This document shows, piece by piece, positions 59,646-64,000 of a stretch of 64,000 bases of DNA (positions within the stretch are counted from its first letter, which is position 1; the number at the start of each line of letters is the position of its first letter). The DNA is from CAIRDP01 sp037138335. GTDB taxonomy: Bacteria > Bacteroidota > Bacteroidia > Bacteroidales > FEN-979. The notes beneath the pieces were generated by a model. It was not told the origin of the DNA and searched no databases. It was given only the letters and a program-made list of their open reading frames with translations. The position numbers were made by a program, and so were the translations under genes. The stretch covers positions 62,001-126,000 of the forward strand of contig JBAXIO010000005.1 in assembly GCA_037138335.1 (NCBI GenBank). Direction: 5' to 3'.

Positions 59646-60824
59646 TCAGCCCCGCTTGGCCCTTTCCCAATTAACCGATTGCTGTTTCTTTACATACCTT
59701 GCGAATCCGAGGTATACGGCAAGATTCATAATGAAAAAATAGTAAGGGATGTATAGCAATTTGATTTTTATCTTCCGCTCTTCAAGGAACCATCCGAGAA
59801 TTGCAAGGAAGTAAAAAAGGAGCTGGCCCCAGAAAAGCCAGACATATATGCTGCTGAAATTGAAAAGGCCAGCGGTAAATGTGATGATACCCGAGCACAC
59901 CAGCATAATTAGAAGACCCAGTGGTGCAAGGGTCCATCTAAGAACCCGGTGGGATATATACTGGAAAGAGAGAAGGCCAAACCTGAAAGGGTTCAGCAAT
60001 TCCTTCAGCCGTATTACCGATTGAATTCCACCGGCTGAGATCCGGATCTTCCGTTTAAGTTCCTCCCTGACACTTGCAGAAGGGTTTTCAATAGCATAGG
60101 CCTCCGGGTCATATTGTATTGTGTAACCCTGTTCTGCAATCCGCAGTGAAATGATAAAATCATCCAGTAATGTATCCGGCTCTACAGGCCTGAATAGTTC
60201 TGTCCTGAGGGCGAATAACTCGCCTGCAGCCCCAACGACCGAATACAGTTCGGCATCCCATTTTTTCAGGGTGGATTCATACTTCCAGTAGATTCCCTCC
60301 GTAGCTGCTGCAGATTCTTTGTTGAAAACCCTTTTCTCGCCTGAAACACAGCCAACACCCGGCCTTTTGAATAAATTGACTATCCTCCTTACCGACTCCC
60401 GACCGAGCATTGTATTCCCGTCGGAAAAGATCACGATAGGTGTTTTTACAAACTGCATGCCGCGGTTCATTGCGGCAATTTTCCCGGCTCTCTGGGGTTG
60501 GTGATAAACCTCGACGCCCTCATACTTTCTGAGTATGTCGGGAGTGCCGTCATCGGAACCATCGGTGATCCATACATGCCTGACCTTTTCCCTTGGGTAT
60601 TCGAGGGAAAAGGAATTCCTGATTTTTTCATCCACAAAGTCTTTTTCATTGTAAGCGGCAACAAACAGCGTTACTTCCGGCTCATAGCTTTCATCCGTAA
60701 CAGTTATTTTCTTTGCTGACAGACGTTTTATCCTGATCAGAAAAAACAGAAGGATCCCATATCCCAGATAGGCATAAAAGACGATGAAAAGAAAAGCCCA
60801 TACAGTAATTTTCAGTACCATCAT
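59646..60824 (-). CDS. Processive-type glycosyltransferase family 2 (membrane)
   Basis: 392 residues. N-terminal helix (TVWAFLFIVFYAYLGYGILLFFLI), GT2 catalytic domain with VTLFVAAYNEKDFVDEKI, HVWITDGSDDGT, IVIFSDGNTMLG as the DxD-like metal site, LLDDFIISLRI and the RKIRISAGGIQS motif near 268, then three or four C-terminal helices. Architecture matches hyaluronan-synthase-like enzymes. Likely extends or transfers sugars at the inner membrane in surface polysaccharide synthesis. Confidence 0.9.
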   Translation of the reverse strand: MMVLKITVWAFLFIVFYAYLGYGILLFFLIRIKRLSAKKITVTDESYEPEVTLFVAAYNEKDFVDEKIRNSFSLEYPREKVRHVWITDGSDDGTPDILRKYEGVEVYHQPQRAGKIAAMNRGMQFVKTPIVIFSDGNTMLGRESVRRIVNLFKRPGVGCVSGEKRVFNKESAAATEGIYWKYESTLKKWDAELYSVVGAAGELFALRTELFRPVEPDTLLDDFIISLRIAEQGYTIQYDPEAYAIENPSASVREELKRKIRISAGGIQSVIRLKELLNPFRFGLLSFQYISHRVLRWTLAPLGLLIMLVCSGIITFTAGLFNFSSIYVWLFWGQLLFYFLAILGWFLEERKIKIKLLYIPYYFFIMNLAVYLGFARYVKKQQSVNWERAKRG

Positions 60825-60846
60825 AAAACAGATATTGAGGTCCTAA

Positions 60847-61506
60847 TTAAATCTTTCGTTCCCATTGTTTTGTTTCAGGATTGTATGCTTTCAACACCTT
60901 TGCAGGATTACCGGCGACAATTGAAAAGGGAGGAACATCTTTGGTTACAATGCTGCCGGCTGCAATCACAGAATGTTTCCCTATGGTAACCCCGGCAACG
61001 ATCACTGCATTGGCTCCGATCCAAACCTCATCCTCAACCTTGATCATCGAAGTTGTCTGCTTCTGATGGCTGATTGGTTTTGTCAGGTCTTCGTAGGAAT
61101 GATTAAGCCCTGAAAGAACAATGTTCTGGGCAAGCATAATGTCGTTACCAATGGTTACAGGTCCGATCACAGTACAGCTCAGGCCAATCCTTGATCGTTC
61201 ACCAATATAAACAGGGCCTGCGCCGTTATTGACAGTCGCAAAATCCTCGATTGTGGAGTCTTTCCCAAGCACAAAATCATTCCATGGGAATACATCAATC
61301 CTGGTTCTCCTGCGTATGCACGAATGACGGCCCCGTTTATGCTTGAACGGATTCAGGAATAATTTCACCCATAACCTGGGCCTTGCCTGGTTCTTTGGCG
61401 TCAGCAGGTTAATAACGAAAAGTTTCAGTTTCGGATTGGATTTTATCCTGCCCATCAGGGAACCTCCGGCGGAAGCTCCCGGTGCTGTGCTGCTTTCCTT
61501 TTCCAT
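60847..61506 (-). CDS. Left-handed beta-helix acyltransferase
   Basis: 219 residues with hexapeptide repeats (about residues 75-200: GPVYIGERSRIGLSCTVIG, PVTIGNDIMLAQNIVLSG, IKVEDEVWIGANAVIVAG, VTIGKHSVIAAGSIVTKD, VVAGNPAKVLKAYN). LNHSYEDLTKPISHQ supplies the catalytic-type histidine region seen in serine or sugar O-acetyltransferases such as WbbJ. It may O-acetylate a surface polysaccharide. The start codon directly abuts the end of the next GT gene. Confidence 0.88.
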   Translation of the reverse strand: MEKESSTAPGASAGGSLMGRIKSNPKLKLFVINLLTPKNQARPRLWVKLFLNPFKHKRGRHSCIRRRTRIDVFPWNDFVLGKDSTIEDFATVNNGAGPVYIGERSRIGLSCTVIGPVTIGNDIMLAQNIVLSGLNHSYEDLTKPISHQKQTTSMIKVEDEVWIGANAVIVAGVTIGKHSVIAAGSIVTKDVPPFSIVAGNPAKVLKAYNPETKQWERKI

Positions 61507-62697
61507 TTATCCTATTGCTTTATAAATTTCATTAACATTTGCTTCCCAGGTGTGGCCCCTTGCAAATTTCTCACGTGCAAGGATCTTTTCCCTGGAATTT
61601 TCTTCTAATGCGAGCCCGATTAAATGTACATAATCCTCTTTCGAGTTTGCCAGGTAGACATGCTCCTTAAACACGCTCATCGCTTCAGTCTGGGTAGCAA
61701 CAGCAGGTTTCCCCATGGCAAGATATTCATCGATCTTACGCGGATAATTCCCAACAGTGACTTCGTTCAGTATTTGCGGATTGATTGCAACATCAAAACA
61801 GTTCAGGTAGGGGGGGAGTGAATCCGGCGGTTTGCTCCCAAGGAAGTATACATTGGGGAGTGTATGAAGATCGGAGTTTTTAAATGCATCATCCTCCGGG
61901 CCTATCAGAACTACGCTCCATCCCGGTCTTTGCCTTGCAATAAAGGAAATGATCCCTATATCGAGCCTCAGCTTGTACAGTACACCAATGTAACCTATTA
62001 CCGGCCTTCTGATATCGGCGATCTCGGCCGGGGCCGGACCTGTGACCAGGTTTGAATCAAACGCGCTGACATCACAACCCTGGCCGACATAAACCGAATT
62101 AGGGTTGAATTTTTTACAGTAGTTTGCAAGGTAGACCGAGTTCGCGACAGCAAGGTCGGCTTTTTTAATTAGGGCAGCCTCTATTCTCACTCCCTGCTTC
62201 TTCCACCAGTCAACGGCTATCATATTATCCCTTGAGTAATAAATGAATTTAGCCGGTTTCAGAAGGTCTTTGAGGTAAAAACTCCTGTACATGTCACTGT
62301 CACAGAAAATAATAATATTCGTGAACCCGAGAACATTCAAGGCTTTGCTGATCTCTTTGGCAAACCTCCGGTTGTTGACCTTATTCAGAAAATCAAACAC
62401 CAGGTTGCTCCCAATCTGGCTGATGGACTCCAGTATGGTCCTGGGATATAAGGTCCATAAGTTATCCTTTATTTTAACCAGCGAATCCTCTTTCCCCTTT
62501 ATTACCGACAGCCTTTTAATGATATTGGGATCCTTGCGGTGGCGCATGACCGACATACGGTCTGCGGGGTAATTCACATACAATACTCTGTGCTTCCGTG
62601 AAAATTCATAAGCAAGGTTCACCGGGTTGGAACCTGCAGCATAGTTAATCCCCTGCAGGCTCGTGATTACAATATCCATTGTTCCGCTGTCATCCAT
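61507..62697 (-). CDS. Glycosyltransferase (GT-B fold), first of a paralogous pair
   Basis: 396 residues. GT-B fold: RPVIGYIGVLYKLRLDIGII (C-domain start), WSVVLIGPEDDAFKNSDL, NVYFLGSKPPDSLPPYLNCFDVAINPQ and PRKIDEYLAMGKPAVATQTE, the donor-binding region of GT1/GT4-like enzymes. The N-domain carries LWTLYPRTILESISQIGSN and DLAVANSVYLANYCKKFNP. ATG at 62679 is an alternative start. Very similar in order and sequence to the next gene (62710-63909). Donor and acceptor unknown. Confidence 0.87.
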   Translation of the reverse strand: MDDSGTMDIVITSLQGINYAAGSNPVNLAYEFSRKHRVLYVNYPADRMSVMRHRKDPNIIKRLSVIKGKEDSLVKIKDNLWTLYPRTILESISQIGSNLVFDFLNKVNNRRFAKEISKALNVLGFTNIIIFCDSDMYRSFYLKDLLKPAKFIYYSRDNMIAVDWWKKQGVRIEAALIKKADLAVANSVYLANYCKKFNPNSVYVGQGCDVSAFDSNLVTGPAPAEIADIRRPVIGYIGVLYKLRLDIGIISFIARQRPGWSVVLIGPEDDAFKNSDLHTLPNVYFLGSKPPDSLPPYLNCFDVAINPQILNEVTVGNYPRKIDEYLAMGKPAVATQTEAMSVFKEHVYLANSKEDYVHLIGLALEENSREKILAREKFARGHTWEANVNEIYKAIG

Positions 62698-62709
62698 TGG
62701 CGTTGGTTG

Positions 62710-63909
62710 TTATTTCTTAAGAAGCTTTATCTGCTCGTAGATCTTATTGACAAAATTTGCCCAGGAATGGCTCCTGGCAACCCTGATCCGGTCCTTCCTC
62801 TTTTCAGGGCTGTCCTCTGCCAGGGCTTTCCCTATCTCTGTGATGTAATCCTCCTTGGTTGGTGCCAGGTATGAATCTTTGGAGAAATAGAAATTCATAA
62901 ACCATGTCTTGGTAGCAACAACAGGTACTCCCATAGCAAGATATTCATCCAGTTTCAGAGGATAATTGATATTGGTAATTTCATTTATGATCTGTGGATT
63001 TATAGCAACATCAAACCCCTTGACATAGCCTGGTAATTCAGTCCCGGGTTTTCCCCCGAGAAAATAAACATTTTTAAGCTGGTGAAGTTTGCTGTCCCTG
63101 AAGGCCTGGTCTTCGGGCCCAACAAGCACCATGCTCCAGTCGGGGCGCTGTTCTGCAACATACTCAAGGAGCTCAATATCGAGCCGGATACTTGTGAGAT
63201 TCCCGGTATACCCTATCCGCGGATGGGGTATTGTGCTGAGTTCATCAGGAACCTTCAGCGTTCCATCATCATCCCGGTACAGATCAATATCACAACCCTG
63301 TCCGATAAAATGTGAATTTGGATTGAATTTGGTTGCATAGTCGGAGAAGTAAGGCGAATTGGTTACTACGAGGTCAGATTTTTTAATCAGCAGTGGTTCC
63401 AGCCTCACACCATGCCTGGCGTGATAGGCTACTTTCGTGACATGGTCCCTGAGAAAATACAGCTGAACTGCAGGTTTTAGAAGTTCTTTAAAATTAAAAC
63501 CATTGATCATCGATGTATCATTAAGAACGATATAATCCTTAAAATTCAACCTGTCGATGGCGGTTTTAACCTGTCGGGCAAAACGTCTGTCGTTCATTTT
63601 ATTCAATGAATCGAAAAGCCCGGGATTGGAAATCCAGTTTACAGACTCAAGGACTGTCTTCGGATAAAGCACCCAGAGGTTCTTATTGATCTGCACCAGG
63701 TCTTCATCCTTCCCGCTGAATACCTTGCGGTATTTTATGCTCTCCGGGGCATCGCGTCTGAAAAGCTGAAAACTCCTTTGCAGGGGAGTATCAAGAAAGA
63801 TAACCCTGTTTGTCTTGCATAGTTCCATCGTAATATATTTGAGAACGGTGGCTACGAAAGTATCCCATGGCTGAATACTGTGCACGATAAAATCTCTTCC
63901 TGTTGGCAT
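62710..63909 (-). CDS. Glycosyltransferase (GT-B fold), second of a paralogous pair
   Basis: 399 residues. Shares LWVLYPKTVLESVNWISN, LNKMNDRRFARQ, LLIKKSDLVVTNSPYFSDYATKFNPNS-like segments, IGQGCDIDLYRD and NVYFLGGKPGTELPGYVKGFDVAINPQ with its neighbour, and ends HSWANFVNKIYEQI. Lies 12 bases from the neighbour on the same strand, so it arose by tandem duplication. Probably also a surface-polysaccharide transferase, perhaps with a different donor. Confidence 0.87.
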   Translation of the reverse strand: MPTGRDFIVHSIQPWDTFVATVLKYITMELCKTNRVIFLDTPLQRSFQLFRRDAPESIKYRKVFSGKDEDLVQINKNLWVLYPKTVLESVNWISNPGLFDSLNKMNDRRFARQVKTAIDRLNFKDYIVLNDTSMINGFNFKELLKPAVQLYFLRDHVTKVAYHARHGVRLEPLLIKKSDLVVTNSPYFSDYATKFNPNSHFIGQGCDIDLYRDDDGTLKVPDELSTIPHPRIGYTGNLTSIRLDIELLEYVAEQRPDWSMVLVGPEDQAFRDSKLHQLKNVYFLGGKPGTELPGYVKGFDVAINPQIINEITNINYPLKLDEYLAMGVPVVATKTWFMNFYFSKDSYLAPTKEDYITEIGKALAEDSPEKRKDRIRVARSHSWANFVNKIYEQIKLLKK

Positions 63910-63919
63910 ATAGATAGTA

Positions 63920-64000
63920 TTATTTGTTTGAAATTATTTCATTATAAACCTGTATGACACCAAGAGTCATATTTTTCCAGGTGAATTTTTTAGCCTGTTC
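63920..64000 (-). CDS. Partial glycosyltransferase C-terminus
   Basis: The last 26 codons and the stop (TAA at 63920-63922) of a minus-strand gene that continues beyond the window. The peptide EQAKKFTWKNMTLGVIQVYN resembles the C-terminal helix of GT4-family enzymes (F-x-W-x-x-x-x) and the ends of the two preceding proteins. Only the tail is visible, so the assignment is by position and similarity. Confidence 0.55.
   Translation of the reverse strand, partial: EQAKKFTWKNMTLGVIQVYNEIISNK

Overview
The window is a gene-dense chromosomal segment from a member of the Bacteroidota, most likely an environmental Bacteroidales-like lineage. The main evidence is a TonB-dependent receptor with a CarboxypepD_reg-like N-terminus, several Por/type IX secretion (T9SS) sorting domains with a PorP/SprF protein, Bacteroidota-typical families (DUF4294, DUF4301, GWxTD, DUF5723-like, TlpA with DUF4369-like N-terminus), and repeated TAnnTTTG promoter boxes, the -7 element of the Bacteroidota primary sigma factor. 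Most genes are ordinary chromosomal housekeeping genes; no integrase, transposase or CRISPR array was seen.

Layout. 1-1370: a partial glycosyltransferase fused to membrane and Rossmann-like segments. 1403-5253: DUF4294, clpX, clpP and tig (minus strand), then tRNA-Leu. 5.6-9.5 kb: an outer-membrane protein, an orphan OppC-type permease, tRNA-His, a thioredoxin-like lipoprotein or periplasmic protein and smpB. 9.6-12.7 kb: a TonB receptor under a TPP riboswitch, divergent from aroQ across a perfectly symmetrical promoter palindrome. 12.7-18.3 kb: a glycosyltransferase, a GWxTD protein, and two similar tRNA-Ser genes bracketing STAS, MFS and HisKA-REC genes. 18.4-24.3 kb: a class II photolyase, then two haem-c lipoproteins, a predicted beta-barrel, an OB-fold protein, YceI and an AlbA_2 protein. 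24.3-32.6 kb: an outer-membrane protein, pyrI-pyrB, a cyclic-2,3-diphosphoglycerate-synthetase-like GTPase, argS, ffh, folD and queE. 32.6-39.1 kb: an OmpA/PD40 protein, a geranylgeranyl-reductase-like flavoprotein, and thrS-infC-rpmI-rplT. 39.1-47.2 kb: a TlpA-like protein, a YdcF-like protein, DUF4301, an S8 protease, an XRE regulator preceded by an operator-like array, ndk and an NrnA-like phosphoesterase. 47.2-54.4 kb: FKBP isomerases and T9SS-exported proteins. 54.4-57.2 kb: two hybrid histidine kinases, one lacking its phosphoacceptor histidine. 57.2-64 kb: a minus-strand polysaccharide locus (methyltransferase, beta-helix protein, glycosyltransferases, acyltransferase).

The observations that most deserve a second look are: short tandem repeats of period 7 or 8 placed directly after stop codons (tig, thrS, infC, TonB receptor); an infC reading frame whose only sensible start is ATA; the mirror-image promoter between aroQ and the thiamine-regulated receptor; the TTACA-N2-TGTAA array in front of the XRE gene; a histidine-less kinase next to an intact one; a haem-lipoprotein plus beta-barrel operon that could form an outer-membrane electron conduit; and a trigger factor that has lost its isomerase domain and gained a histidine-rich tail. 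All functional statements are from reading the sequence; no database search was run.
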